This document shows positions 44,041 through 54,614 of a stretch of DNA of 64,000 bases, piece by piece. The position numbers and the translations under genes were made by a program. The DNA is from Streptomyces sp. NBC_01116. Lineage in GTDB: Bacteria > Actinomycetota > Actinomycetes > Streptomycetales > Streptomycetaceae. A model generated the notes under the pieces. That model was not told the DNA's origin. It did no database searches and worked only from the letters and a program-made list of their open reading frames with translations. Every line of letters starts with the position of its first letter. Position 1 is the first letter of the stretch. Location: the NCBI RefSeq assembly GCF_041435495.1, contig NZ_CP108644.1:3333501-3397500 (forward strand), given 5' to 3'.

Positions 44041-44706
44041 ATGCAGAAGTTCGCCACCACCACCCCGGTCACCGCCGTCCTCGACCTCCCCGCCGGACGC
44101 GTCCAGTTCATCGCCGCCGACCGGGCCGACGCCACCGTCGAGGTCCGGCCCGCCGACGCCTCCAGGAGCCGGGACGTGAAGGCGGCGGACCGCGTCGAGG
44201 TCACCTACGGCGACGGCGTCCTGCGCATCGCGGTCCCGTCGACCGGAAGCCGGGTCCTCGGCGACTCGGGCTCCGTCGAGGTGACCGTCCAACTGCCCGC
44301 CGGGTCCCACGTCGAGGCGCACTCGGGCGCCGCCGAACTCCGCGGCGTCGGACGCCTCGGCGATGTCGCCTTCGACGGTGCCTACCGCCGGATCAAGATC
44401 GACGAGGCGGCGAGCCTCCGCCTCACCGCGATCGAGGGCGACGTCGAGGTCGGCCGGCTGGGCGGCCCCGCGGAGATCAGCACCACACGGGGCGACATCA
44501 GGATCGCCGAAGCCACGCGCGGCGCGGTCGTGCTCCGCACCCAGGCCGGGGACATCTCGGTCACCGCCGCCGCCGGCGTCTCGGCCGCCCTGGACGCCGG
44601 CACCGACCGCGGCCGCATCAGCAACGCCCTCAAGAGCGACGGCACCGCCGAACTCGACATCCGCGCCACCACCTCCCACGGGGACATCGCCGCCCGCGGT
44701 CTCTGA
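44041..44706 (+). CDS. DUF4097 family beta-strand repeat protein
   Basis: A 221-residue protein built of repeated short beta-strands: VQFIAADRADATVEVRPAD, VEVTVQLPAGSHVEAHSGAAEL (seen as VTVQLPAGSHVEAHSG), LRLTAIEGDVEVGRL, AEISTTRGDIRIAEAT and AVVLRTQAGDISVTA. This is the DUF4097 pattern, a right-handed beta-helix-like adhesin or scaffold domain. No signal peptide is seen, so it would be cytoplasmic. It is the first gene of an operon with DrrA/DrrB-like transporter genes; this three-gene order is common in Streptomyces. AAGGAGA precedes the ATG. Its role in transport is unknown. Confidence 0.88.
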   Translation: MQKFATTTPVTAVLDLPAGRVQFIAADRADATVEVRPADASRSRDVKAADRVEVTYGDGVLRIAVPSTGSRVLGDSGSVEVTVQLPAGSHVEAHSGAAELRGVGRLGDVAFDGAYRRIKIDEAASLRLTAIEGDVEVGRLGGPAEISTTRGDIRIAEATRGAVVLRTQAGDISVTAAAGVSAALDAGTDRGRISNALKSDGTAELDIRATTSHGDIAARGL

Positions 44707-44784
44707 CCCCCCGCACCCCGGCCGCCCCCTGCGGCCGCCCCCTCCGAACAGCCCCCCGTACCCATTCTTCGAGGAGCAACGACC

Positions 44785-45752
<968 letters not shown>

Positions 45753-45756
<4 letters not shown>

Positions 45757-46544
45757 GCACCCTCGCCCTCGCCGTCCGCGACACCACCACCATGCTGCGC
45801 CGCAACCTCCTGCACGCCCGGCGCTACCCGTCCCTCACCCTGAACCTGCTCCTCACTCCTGTCATGCTCCTGCTGCTTTTCGTCTACATCTTCGGCGACG
45901 TGATGAGCGCGGGCATCGGCGGCGAGGACCGCTCCGACTACATCGCCTACATCGTCCCGGGCATCCTGATGATGACCATCGGCTCCACCGTGATCGGGGC
46001 CGCGGTGTCCGTCTCCACCGACATGTCCGAGGGCATCATCGCCCGCTTCCGCACCATGGCGATCCACCGGAGCTCCGTGATCACCGGGCACGTCGTCGGC
46101 AGCGTGCTGCAGATCCTCGCCAGTCTGGTCCTGGTCGGAGCCGTGGCCGTGGCCATCGGTTTCCGCTCCGTCGACGCCACCGCCCTGGAGTGGCTGGCCG
46201 CCTTCGGACTGGTCACGCTCTTCGCCCTGGCGCTCACCTGGATCGCGGTCGGCATGGGCATGGCCAGCCCGAACGCGGAGGCCGCCGCCAACAGCGCACA
46301 GCCGCTGATCCTCCTCCCGCTCATCTCCAGCGCCTTCATCCCGGCCGACACCATGCCCGGCTGGTTCCAGCCGATCGCCGAGTACCAGCCCTTCACCCCC
46401 GTCATCGAGACCCTGCGCGGCCTGCTGCTGGGCACCGGGATCGGCCACAACGGCTGGCTGGCCCTCGGCTGGAGCCTCGGCCTGGTGGTGCTCGGCTACC
46501 TGTGGTCGAAGTCGCTGTTCCTCCGCGACCCGGCGGCGCGCTGA
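45753..46544 (+). CDS. ABC transporter permease, DrrB-like (ABC-2 family)
   Basis: A 263-residue membrane protein with six hydrophobic segments, the ABC-2 permease layout. NLLLTPVMLLLLFVYIFGDVM forms the first helix pair (seen as LLLTPVMLLLLFVYIFG), IVPGILMMTIGSTVIGAAVSVSTDMSEGIIARFRTM (seen as YIVPGILMM and DMSEGIIARFRTM) is the DrrB coupling-helix region, and FIPADTMPGWFQPIAEYQPFTP the typical loop before the last helix. It overlaps the ATPase gene by four bases. A strong terminator follows the stop at 46604, so the operon ends here. Confidence 0.93.
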
Positions 46545-46603
46545 CCGCGTGCGGCGCCCCGCCCGCGCCTCGCCCGCCCTCGACAAGAGGAACACCGCAA
46601 GAG

Positions 46604-46636
46604 GAAAGCCCCCGTGCAGTTCGCACGGGGGCTTTC
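46604..46636 (+). terminator. Terminator hairpin after the DUF4097/DrrAB operon
   Basis: A perfect 14-bp stem (46604-46617 with 46623-46636) around AGTTC, 60 bases after the permease stop. The 3-prime arm ends GGGGGCTTTC, a classic intrinsic terminator shape. Confidence 0.85.
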
Positions 46637-46737
46637 GCTGTGCCGGTCCCCGTCCCCACAGGTAACCGGCGCTTCCGGGGCCACGCTCCGCTCGGACGCG
46701 GCCCCGGAGCTGGGAGGACACCGCCGGGACGGACGGG

Positions 46738-48972
46738 TCAGACGCGGACGAGCTCGCGCTCACCCTCGCCGCCGCCGTCCCCGGGCCCCTGTTCGGAACC
46801 GGGCTCGTCGGTCAGCTGCTTCCGCAGCTTCTCGCCCTCCACGTCCACGTTGGGCAGCGCCCGGTCCAGCCAGCGCGGCAGCCACCAGGCCCGCTTGCCG
46901 AGCAGGGCAAGGACGGCGGGCACGATCGCCATCCGCACCACGAAGGCGTCGAAGAAGACGGCGATGGCGAGCGAGAAGCCGATCATCTTGATCATCTGCT
47001 CGCTGGAGCCGATGAAGCCGGAGAAGACCGCCATCATGATCACCGCCGCGGCCGTGACCACCCGTGCGCCGTGCTTGAAGCCGGTCACGATGGCCTGCCC
47101 GGGGCTCTCGCCGTGGACGTACGCCTCGCGCATCCGGGTGACGAGGAAGACCTCGTAGTCCATCGCGAGACCGAAGACCACACCGACCATGAAGATCGGC
47201 ATCATGCTCATGATCGGACCGGTCTGCTCGACGCCGAAGAGCGAGCCGAGCCAGCCCCACTGGAAGACCGCGACGACCGCGCCGAGGGCCGCGACCACCG
47301 AGAGCAGGAAGCCCAGGGCCGCCTTCAGCGGGACGAGGATGGACCGGAAGACCAGCATCAGCAGCAGGAACGCGAGGCCGACGACAAGTGCCAGGTAGGG
47401 CAGCAGCGCGTCGTTCATCTTCTGCGAGAAGTCGATGTTCATCGCGGTCGCGCCGGTGACCAGCACCTCGGCGCCGGTGTCCGACTTCACGTCCGCACCC
47501 GCGTCACGGATGGAGTGGACGACCTCCTCCGTGTCGTGGGAGGACGGGCGGTCCTTCGGAATGACCGTGATCGTCGCGGTGTCGCCGGCCTTGTTGAAGG
47601 CGGGCGGGATGACGGCGCTGACGCCGATGGACTCGATCTCCTCGGAGACCCGATCGGCGGCGGCCTTGCCGTCGGAGCTGTTCTTCGTGTCGACGACGAC
47701 CAACAGCGGACCGTTGAACCCGGGGCCGAAGCCGTCCGAGAGCATGTCGTACGCCTGACGCTGCGTGGTCGACTTCGGCTGGGCGCCGTCGTCGGGCAGG
47801 CCCATCTCCAGCGAGGCCGCCGGTACGGCGATGATGCCGAGGCCGAGCACGCCGACGAGCATCACCCAGACCGGCTTGCGCAGCACGAACCGCGCCCAGC
47901 GGGTGCCCATGTTCGGCTTGGCCTCGGAGCTCTTCTCCGCCTCGGCGGCCTTGCGCGCCTTGCGGCCCATGACCCGCTTGCCCGCGAAGCCGAGGGCGGC
48001 AGGCACGAGGGTGAGCGCGATGAGGACGGCGATGGCCACCGTTCCGGCGGCGGCGAAGCCCATCTTCGTCAGCATCGGGATGTTGACGACGGCCAGGCCC
48101 ACCAGGGCGATCACCACGGTCAGACCGGCGAAGACGACCGCGGACCCGGCCGTGCCGACGGCCCGCCCGGCGGCTTCCTCGTGCTCCCGGCCCTCGGCCA
48201 GTTCGGCGCGGTAGCGGGAGACGATGAAGAGGGCGTAGTCGATGCCGACGGCGAGCCCGATCATCATGGCGAGGATCGAGGTGGTGGAGCCCAGGTCCAG
48301 CACACTGGCCAGCGCGGTGATCGTGGAGACCCCGATACCGACCCCGACGAGCGCGGTCACCAGCGGAAGTCCGGCGGCGACCAGCGAGCCGAAGGTGATG
48401 ACCAGGACGATGGCGGCGATGACGACACCGATGATCTCGGCGGTCCCGGTGTGCGGCATGACCTGGAGGGCGTCACCGCCGATCTCCACCTTCATCCCGC
48501 TCTTCTGCGCGTCCTTGCCCGCGTCCTCCAGGGAGTCCCGGGTCGCGTCGGTCAGCTCCATGGAGCTGACCTTGTAGGAGACCGAGATGTACGCCGTCGA
48601 ACCGTTCTGGCTCACGGCCTGCTGCTCGAACGGGTCGGCGACCGAGGCGATCTGCTCCGAGCCGGACTGAAGCTCCTTGACGATGCCGGTGATCTCGCTC
48701 TTGTTGGCGGGATCGGTGACCTTCTCGTCCCCGGCCGCCTTGAAGACGACACGGGCGGTGGCACCGTCGGCGCTGGTGCCGGGGTTGCGCTGATCCAACA
48801 GGTCGAAGGCGCGCTGCGCCTCCGTACCAGGAATGGAGAAGGAGCTGGAGGTGGCGGCGGGCGCGGTGGCCGCACCGATTCCGGCGACCGCCAGCAACGC
48901 CACCCAGATCAGGGCGACGAAGCGGCGGCGGCGGAAGGTGAGCCGTCCGAGCTTGTAGAGGAAAGTGGCCAC
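46738..48972 (-). CDS. MMPL/RND family membrane transporter
   Basis: A 744-residue exporter with twelve predicted membrane helices and two large outer loops, the MMPL layout. The N-terminus has a basic run (FRRRRFVALIWVALL), and the first outer domain includes SFSIPGTEAQRAFDLLDQRNPG (seen as SIPGTEAQRAFDLL). TM4 to TM5 contain GLAVGIDYALFIVSRYR, the proton-relay region, repeated in the second half as GLAMDYEVFLVTRMREAY. The charged C-terminus is cytoplasmic. MMPL proteins export lipids or drugs. It starts at GTG 48972, 120 bp after the TetR gene on the same strand, and is likely its target. Confidence 0.93.
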   Translation of the reverse strand: MATFLYKLGRLTFRRRRFVALIWVALLAVAGIGAATAPAATSSSFSIPGTEAQRAFDLLDQRNPGTSADGATARVVFKAAGDEKVTDPANKSEITGIVKELQSGSEQIASVADPFEQQAVSQNGSTAYISVSYKVSSMELTDATRDSLEDAGKDAQKSGMKVEIGGDALQVMPHTGTAEIIGVVIAAIVLVITFGSLVAAGLPLVTALVGVGIGVSTITALASVLDLGSTTSILAMMIGLAVGIDYALFIVSRYRAELAEGREHEEAAGRAVGTAGSAVVFAGLTVVIALVGLAVVNIPMLTKMGFAAAGTVAIAVLIALTLVPAALGFAGKRVMGRKARKAAEAEKSSEAKPNMGTRWARFVLRKPVWVMLVGVLGLGIIAVPAASLEMGLPDDGAQPKSTTQRQAYDMLSDGFGPGFNGPLLVVVDTKNSSDGKAAADRVSEEIESIGVSAVIPPAFNKAGDTATITVIPKDRPSSHDTEEVVHSIRDAGADVKSDTGAEVLVTGATAMNIDFSQKMNDALLPYLALVVGLAFLLLMLVFRSILVPLKAALGFLLSVVAALGAVVAVFQWGWLGSLFGVEQTGPIMSMMPIFMVGVVFGLAMDYEVFLVTRMREAYVHGESPGQAIVTGFKHGARVVTAAAVIMMAVFSGFIGSSEQMIKMIGFSLAIAVFFDAFVVRMAIVPAVLALLGKRAWWLPRWLDRALPNVDVEGEKLRKQLTDEPGSEQGPGDGGGEGERELVRV

Positions 48973-49092
48973 GGGGGCGTACTCCCGGTCAGGTCGTGTG
49001 AGTGGAATTGGGCGTGAGGAACCAGCCCGACGACGAGAGCGGCGTGTCAGGTGGAGCGTCGGGGAGAGGGCCGTACGGGTGGGACGGGGACG

Positions 49093-49665
49093 TCAGACAC
49101 CGAGGGCGGGGAGAACCACGGAATCCACGTAATCGATGAGGAACTCCTGGTCGACAGGACGGTCCTCGATCAGCTGCCGGGCGGCCAGCGCGCCGACCAG
49201 CATGTGCGGGATGTACTTCAGCGCCGGATTGTCCGGTCGCAGCTCACCCCGGTCCATCGCCCGTTGCAGCATCTGGTCGAAGCCGGTCATCTCCGGCTCG
49301 ATCAGCAGCTCGCGCAGGGCCTGGAGCAGCTCGGGGTACTCATGGACGGCATGGCTCAGACCCCGCATCAGCGCGGCGTCCTTCTCCATCTGGCAGTCGT
49401 CGGTCCGGCTCAGCGCGGTATGGAAGTCCCCGCGCAGCGAACCGGTGTCGATGTCCGCGAGGTTCCCCGGCTTGTTGTGCCGCAGCGCCTTCGCGACCAG
49501 CTCGGGCTTGGAGCCCCACTGGCGGTAGAGGGTGGCCTTGCTCGACCGGGTACGGGCGGCGACGGCGTCCATGGTCAGGGCGTCGTAGCCGACCTCGCGG
49601 AGCAGGTCGAGGACGGCCTCGTACAGCTCGCCCTCACGCTCGGGGGTCAGCCTGGTGCGTGCCAT
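49093..49665 (-). CDS. TetR family transcriptional regulator
   Basis: A 190-residue repressor. The DNA-binding helices are LYEAVLDLLREVGYDALTMDAVAARTRSSKATLYRQWGSK (seen as VGYDALTMDAVAA and RSSKATLYRQWGSK). The C-terminal ligand domain belongs to the TetR_C_11 type, with GDFHTALSRTDD and AALMRGLSHAVHEYPELL. The ribosome site AAGGAGG is ideal. It lies just upstream of the MMPL exporter on the same strand and is divergent from the tricorn protease gene. Three palindromes in the 184-bp divergent gap are the probable operators, so it likely autoregulates and controls the exporter. Confidence 0.93.
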   Translation of the reverse strand: MARTRLTPEREGELYEAVLDLLREVGYDALTMDAVAARTRSSKATLYRQWGSKPELVAKALRHNKPGNLADIDTGSLRGDFHTALSRTDDCQMEKDAALMRGLSHAVHEYPELLQALRELLIEPEMTGFDQMLQRAMDRGELRPDNPALKYIPHMLVGALAARQLIEDRPVDQEFLIDYVDSVVLPALGV

Positions 49666-49733
49666 GTGCCGACCTCCTTCGCTTCATCTGTCCGGTGTCC
49701 CGCTCCTTATCGCTCAGCCCCGCTCGCCATCGA

Positions 49734-49795
49734 ACGAAACCGTTTCGTACACCTGAACCGTACCCGTACGGTCCAGCGAAACGAAATCGTTTCGC
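49734..49795. promoter_or_regulatory. Three palindromes in the tetR/tricorn divergent region
   Basis: ACGAAAC-C-GTTTCGT (49734-49748), ACCGTAC-CC-GTACGGT (49757-49772) and GCGAAACGA-AA-TCGTTTCGC (49776-49795) are perfect or nearly so. The first and third share the GAAAC/GTTTC arms typical of TetR operators; the middle one differs and may bind another factor. Confidence 0.75.
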
Positions 49796-49849
49796 TTGTG
49801 TCCTGCACCACAAGTTGCCCCGGGCCCCGCGCACCGAAAACATTGGGGG

Positions 49850-52800
49850 GTGAGTGACGACGTCGCGTATCTCCGTTTCCCGCACCTTCACCAGGACTTG
49901 CTGTGCTTCGCGGCCGAGGACGACCTCTGGGTCGCGCCCCTCGCTCCCGCCGGGCACCGCCCCGGACGGGCCTGGCGGGTGACCGTGGACCGGACCCGGG
50001 TCAGCCATCCGCGCTTCTCGCCCGACGGCTCCTCCCTCGCCTACACGACCTGGCGCACCCTGGACCCCGAGATCCACCTCGCCCCGGTGGACGGCGGCCC
50101 GGCCCGCCGGCTCACCCACTGGGGCTCGACCGACGCCCGGGTCTGCGGCTGGAGCCCCGATCCGGGCGACGCCTGCCAGATCCTCGCCGTGTCCTCGCAC
50201 AACCAGCCGTTCTCGTACTTCTCCTGGGCCTACAGCGTCCCCACCGACGGCGGCCCCGGCGGCAGGCTCCCCTGGGGCCCGGTCTCCGACATCGCGGTCG
50301 CCGACATCGACGGCGAGCGCCGCACCCTGCTGCTCACCGGCACGCCCCCGCACGAACCGGCCGCCTGGAAGCGCTACCGGGGCGGGGCCATGGGCCGCCT
50401 GTGGCTGCACGGCGAACGCCTGCTCCCGGACATCGGCGGCCACCTCGCCAACCCGATGTTCGTCGGCCGCCGCATCGCGTTCCTCTCCGACCACGAGGGC
50501 GTCGGCAACCTCTACTCCTGCCTGATGGACGGCACCGACCTGCGCCGGCACACCGACCACGACGCCTTCTACGCCCGGAACGCCTCCAGCGACGGCCACC
50601 GGGTGATCTACCAGTGCGCGGGCGAGCTGTGGCTGGTCGAGGACCTGGAGTCGCCCGACGCCACCCCGCGCAAGCTGGAGGTACGCCTCGGGGGCCCGCG
50701 CACCGGCCGGCGCGTCCACCAGGTGCCCGCCGCCAGCAACGTCGACTCGCTCTCCGTCGACGAGACGGGCCGGGCCAGCGCCGTCACCGTACGCGGCAGC
50801 CTCTACTGGCTCACCCACCGCGACGGCCCCGCCCGCACCATCGCCGACACCCCCGGCGTCCGGGTGCGGCTGCCGGAGATGCTCGGCAGCGGCGGCCGGG
50901 TCGCGTACGTCACCGACGCGGACGGCCCCGACGCGGTCGAGATCGCCTACCTGCCGCGCGCCAGCGGCGACCGGCCCCCGCGCAGGCTGGCCTCCGGGCT
51001 GCTGGGCCGGGTCCAGGAGATGGTCTCCGACCCGGACGGCGAGCGCCTCGCCCTCGCGTCGAACGACGGCCGCCTGCTGCTCCTGGACACGGAGGAAGGG
51101 GAGGCGGAGCCCCTGGAACCGGAGCCCCTGGAACGGGAGCCCCTGGAACCGGCGGCAGAAGCTCCGGAAGCCGCGGAGCAGGCCCCCAGCGGCTCGACCC
51201 GCGCCGACCTGCACGCGGCCACGGGCGCGGCGGCCCCGGGCAGTGCCACGCCGATCGACGAGCACCCCGGCCTCACCGAGCTGATCCGCTCGGTCAACGG
51301 GCCCGTGCGCGACCTCGCCTTCTCCCCCGACGGCGACTGGCTGACCTGGTCGCACCCGGGCATCGGCCGCTCGCTGCGGCAGATCAAGCTGGCCCGGATC
51401 TCCGGGCCCGGCGCCCCGGTGATCGTCGACGTCACCAACGGCCGCTTCGAGGACGAGAACCCGGTCTTCACGGAGGACGGCCGCTACCTCGCCTTCCTCT
51501 CCTGGCGCGGCTTCGACCCGGTGTACGACGTCCACACCGGCGACCTGTCCTTCCCGCTCGGCTGCCGCCCGTACCTGGTCCCGCTCTCCTCGGCGACGCC
51601 CTCCCCCTTCGCGCTCTCCCCGGACGGACGTCCGGCGGCGGGCGGCCTGGACCCGGTGGACGTGCCGGAGGGCGGTACGACGGAGGGGTCCACGGTCATG
51701 GTCGAGTTCGAGGGGCTGGAGAGCCGGGTGACACCGTTCCCGGTCTCCGCCTCCAAGTACTCGGCGCTGGCCCCGGTGAGCGGCGGCGGTCTCGTCTGGC
51801 TGCGCTGGCCGATCTCGGGGGCGCTGGGCGAGACGTTCGCGAACCCGGCCGACATGTCGGGGCGTCCGACGCTGGAGCACTTCACCATCGCGAAGGCCCG
51901 CAGGACCGAACTGGTCGACCACCTCGACTGGTTCGCGGTCAGCGGCGACGCGTCCCGGCTCGTCGTGATGGACGACGGCGAACTGCGCGCCGTGCCCGCG
52001 ACCGAACCGGGCGACAGCGACTCCACGGTCTATCTGGACCTGCGCCGCATCCTGCACGAGGTCGATCCGGGCGCGGAGTGGCGGCAGGCGTACGGCGAGG
52101 CGGGGAGGATCATCCGCTCCTACTTCTGGGAGCCGGACATGTGCGGCATCGACTGGCGCGAGGTGCTGGACCAGTACCGCCCCCTGGTCGAACGGGTCGC
52201 GTCACCCGACGAGTTCGCGGATCTGCTGCGCGAGGTGCTGGGCGAGCTGGGCACCTCGCACGCGTACGTCTCCCCGGCCCGCCGCAACGAGGGCCCGCCG
52301 CACTACCAGCGCGCGATCGGCCTGCTGGGCGCCAACCTGGTCTGCCGGGACGGGGCGTGGACCCTCCAGCGCATCCTGCCCGGCGACTCCTCGGACTCCA
52401 AGGCCCGTTCGCCGCTGGCGGGTACGGGGATCAGGGAGGGCGCGGTCCTCACCCATGTCGACGGCCGCCCGGTGGACCCGGTGGCGGGCCCGTACCCGCT
52501 GCTGACGGCGGCGGGCGGCACGACGGTGGAGCTGACCTTCTCCCCGGCGGGCGGGGGCCCGTCGCGCCGGGTGGCGATCATGCCCCTGGTCGACGAACGC
52601 CCGCTGCGCTACCAGGACTGGGTGGCCAAACGCCGCGAGGTCGTACGGGAGTTGAGCGGCGGCAAGTGCGGCTACCTGCACATCCCCGACCTGGGCGGCT
52701 CCGGCTGGGCCCAGTTCAACCGCGACCTGCGCCTGGAGGTGTCCCGCCCCGCCCTGATCGTGGACGTACGGGGCAACGCGGGCGGCCACATCAGCGAGTT

Positions 52801-53287
52801 GGTCGTGGAGAAGCTCACCCGCAGGATCCTCGGCTGGGACCTGACCCGCAACGCCCAGGCGGTGAGTTACGCCTCCAACGCGCCGCGCGGCCCGGTGGTC
52901 GCCCTGGCCGACGAGGCGACCTCCTCCGACGGCGACATGATCACCGCCGCGTTCCGGCTGCTGAAGCTGGGCCCGGTGGTGGGCCAGCGCACCTGGGGCG
53001 GTGTGGTCGGCATGACCGGCCGCCACCGCCTGGGCGACGGCACGTCGATCACGGTCCCGATGAACGCGGCCTGGTTCGACACGTACGGCTGGTCGGTGGA
53101 GAACCACGGCGTGGAACCGGACGTGGAGGCCCTGCGCACCCCGCTGGACTGGGCGGAGGGCCGGTACGCGGTCCTGGACGACGCGGTCCGCCTGGCCCTG
53201 GAGCTGCTGGCCGCGCACCCGGCGGCGACGCCGCCGTCCTACGACACGGCGCCGGACCTGCGGCGTCCGCCGCTGCCGCCGCGGTGA
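49850..53287 (+). CDS. Tricorn protease homologue (S41 family peptidase)
   Basis: An 1145-residue cytoplasmic peptidase. A six- and then a seven-bladed propeller with recurring FSPDGSSLAY-like blades occupy about residues 20-650. A C1 domain, a PDZ domain and the C2 catalytic domain follow. Active-site residues are Ser803-His804 (GELGTSHAYV), the nucleophile Ser1026 with Asp1027 (EATSSDGDM) and Glu1084 (VENHGVEPD). A Glu/Pro/Leu pentapeptide repeat links the propellers. Tricorn degrades oligopeptides released by the proteasome. GTG 49850 gives VSDDVAYLRFPHLHQ, the normal start; no ribosome site precedes it. The divergent TetR palindromes may control it. Confidence 0.94.
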   Translation: MSDDVAYLRFPHLHQDLLCFAAEDDLWVAPLAPAGHRPGRAWRVTVDRTRVSHPRFSPDGSSLAYTTWRTLDPEIHLAPVDGGPARRLTHWGSTDARVCGWSPDPGDACQILAVSSHNQPFSYFSWAYSVPTDGGPGGRLPWGPVSDIAVADIDGERRTLLLTGTPPHEPAAWKRYRGGAMGRLWLHGERLLPDIGGHLANPMFVGRRIAFLSDHEGVGNLYSCLMDGTDLRRHTDHDAFYARNASSDGHRVIYQCAGELWLVEDLESPDATPRKLEVRLGGPRTGRRVHQVPAASNVDSLSVDETGRASAVTVRGSLYWLTHRDGPARTIADTPGVRVRLPEMLGSGGRVAYVTDADGPDAVEIAYLPRASGDRPPRRLASGLLGRVQEMVSDPDGERLALASNDGRLLLLDTEEGEAEPLEPEPLEREPLEPAAEAPEAAEQAPSGSTRADLHAATGAAAPGSATPIDEHPGLTELIRSVNGPVRDLAFSPDGDWLTWSHPGIGRSLRQIKLARISGPGAPVIVDVTNGRFEDENPVFTEDGRYLAFLSWRGFDPVYDVHTGDLSFPLGCRPYLVPLSSATPSPFALSPDGRPAAGGLDPVDVPEGGTTEGSTVMVEFEGLESRVTPFPVSASKYSALAPVSGGGLVWLRWPISGALGETFANPADMSGRPTLEHFTIAKARRTELVDHLDWFAVSGDASRLVVMDDGELRAVPATEPGDSDSTVYLDLRRILHEVDPGAEWRQAYGEAGRIIRSYFWEPDMCGIDWREVLDQYRPLVERVASPDEFADLLREVLGELGTSHAYVSPARRNEGPPHYQRAIGLLGANLVCRDGAWTLQRILPGDSSDSKARSPLAGTGIREGAVLTHVDGRPVDPVAGPYPLLTAAGGTTVELTFSPAGGGPSRRVAIMPLVDERPLRYQDWVAKRREVVRELSGGKCGYLHIPDLGGSGWAQFNRDLRLEVSRPALIVDVRGNAGGHISELVVEKLTRRILGWDLTRNAQAVSYASNAPRGPVVALADEATSSDGDMITAAFRLLKLGPVVGQRTWGGVVGMTGRHRLGDGTSITVPMNAAWFDTYGWSVENHGVEPDVEALRTPLDWAEGRYAVLDDAVRLALELLAAHPAATPPSYDTAPDLRRPPLPPR

Positions 53288-53335
53288 CCCGGGGCGGGGC
53301 CCCCGGGGTCACGCCGAGAGGTGGCGCACACGGAG

Positions 53336-53365
53336 GAGGCGCACCCGGTCGCCCGGGTGCGCCTC
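53336..53365. terminator. Terminator hairpin after the tricorn gene
   Basis: A perfect 13-bp stem (53336-53348 with 53353-53365) around TCGC, 49 bases after the tricorn stop and 61 before the end of the small convergent gene. It probably serves both. Confidence 0.8.
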
Positions 53366-53425
53366 CTGGAGCGACGCGTACGCACGCGCGAACCGCAGCA
53401 CGCACGCGTCACACCTCGATGACCG

Positions 53426-53620
53426 TCAACGGTCAAAACGCTCGCGCGCCTGGTCCTTCGCGTCCCGGGCACGGTCCTTCACGCCCGAGGAGGAATCCGA
53501 CTCCTGGTCACGGCCCTGGGAGGCCCGGTCCTGGGCCTGGTCCCCGCCCTGACCGGCCTTCTGCTTGGCCTGGTCGGCGAGCTCCTGCGCCTTGTCCTTG
53601 AACTGGTCTGCGATACCCAT
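53426..53620 (-). CDS. Small CsbD-like hydrophilic protein (64 residues)
   Basis: A 64-residue, highly charged helical peptide: MGIADQFKDKAQELADQAKQK, shown as MGIADQFKDKAQELADQ, followed by Gln/Asp/Arg-rich repeats (DQAQDRASQGRDQ, DRARDAKDQARERFDR). The composition is like CsbD and LEA-type stress proteins, common in Streptomyces near stress operons. AGGAG lies eight bases before the ATG. Longer frames upstream are non-conserved. It is convergent with the tricorn gene and downstream of nothing on its strand, so it is monocistronic. The function is inferred only from composition. Confidence 0.75.
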   Translation of the reverse strand: MGIADQFKDKAQELADQAKQKAGQGGDQAQDRASQGRDQESDSSSGVKDRARDAKDQARERFDR

Positions 53621-53720
53621 GCCGTTCACTCCTGTGGGATGCGTGAGGTACGTGGGGGACGGCCCCCCGCGGGGCCTCGCCCAGCGTTGCACGGCCCGAC
53701 ATCCCACGCATTTCGTACCG

Positions 53721-54614
53721 CTACGTACGGTCAGCACGCTCCGCGCGGGCGTCCTGGTCCGCCGCTCCCCCGGCCCCCACCAGCCCCTTCGGCACCGTGT
53801 GCAGCCGTGACTCGAACCGCCGCATCTCGCGCTGCCCGCCGATCGCGGTGACGGACGGGAGATAGCCGCGGACCGACTGCATCCCGCGCAGCCACCACTG
53901 GGCGTACACGTGCGGGGAGCGCCGCGCGATCCCGTCCACGATCCGGTCGACGGCCGGGCCGAGCGGGTACGTACGGTTCAGCGGCCACGGCAGCCGCTGC
54001 CGCAGCTCGCGCATCACGTCGTCCTGGTCCGCGCCGCGCACCATGTCGGTGTCGGTCCAGGAGAGGTAGCCGACGCCGACCTTGACGCCCTTGTAGCCGA
54101 CCTCGGCACGCAGGCAGTGCGCGAAGGCCTCGACGCCCGACTTGGACGCGCAGTACGCGGTCATCATCGGGGCCGGGGTCATCGTGGCCAGCGACGCTAT
54201 CTGGAGGAAGTAGCCGCGGCTCTCCATCAGCACCGGCAGGAAGGCCCGCCCGGTGACCGCGCCCCCGATGAGGTTGACCTCGATGACCCGCCGCCAGGCG
54301 TCCGGGTCGGAGTCGACGAACGGGCCGCCCGCGGCGACGCCCGCGTTGGCGACGACGACGTCGACCTTGCCGAAGCGCTCCTTGACCTCGCCCGCCACCC
54401 GGGCCATCGCCTCGTGGTCGGTGACGTCGGCGAACCAGTGGTCGCTCTCGCCGTGCAGCCGCTCGGAGACGTGCTTCAGCTCGTCCGGCTCCAGGCCGAC
54501 GAGGGCCAGCGTCGCACCGCGCGCCGACAGCTTGCGGGCCAGCAGCTCGCCCACGCCCCGGGCCGCGCCGGTGACGACGACGACCTGTCCCTCCAGACTC
54601 CGCTTGCCGCTCAT
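53721..54614 (-). CDS. Short-chain dehydrogenase/reductase (third gene of a monooxygenase operon)
   Basis: A 297-residue SDR. The cofactor loop is VTGAARGVGELLARKL, NAGVAAGGPF follows, the serine is in QIASLATM, and the Tyr and Lys in TAYCASKSGVEAF. The C-terminal part beyond residue 210 (YPLGPAVDRIVDGIARRSPHVY) is a longer extension seen in actinobacterial SDRs linked to terpenoid or steroid breakdown. GGAGG lies nine bases before the ATG. It overlaps the upstream hydrolase by four bases, and the three genes of the operon are translationally coupled. Confidence 0.92.
   Translation of the reverse strand: MSGKRSLEGQVVVVTGAARGVGELLARKLSARGATLALVGLEPDELKHVSERLHGESDHWFADVTDHEAMARVAGEVKERFGKVDVVVANAGVAAGGPFVDSDPDAWRRVIEVNLIGGAVTGRAFLPVLMESRGYFLQIASLATMTPAPMMTAYCASKSGVEAFAHCLRAEVGYKGVKVGVGYLSWTDTDMVRGADQDDVMRELRQRLPWPLNRTYPLGPAVDRIVDGIARRSPHVYAQWWLRGMQSVRGYLPSVTAIGGQREMRRFESRLHTVPKGLVGAGGAADQDARAERADRT

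Noticed and set aside
49903..53601. 1232-codon plus-strand frame over the tricorn gene
   Set aside because: A second frame of the same gene; Arg/Gly/Pro-rich and without motifs, whereas the chosen frame has catalytic residues and propeller blades.
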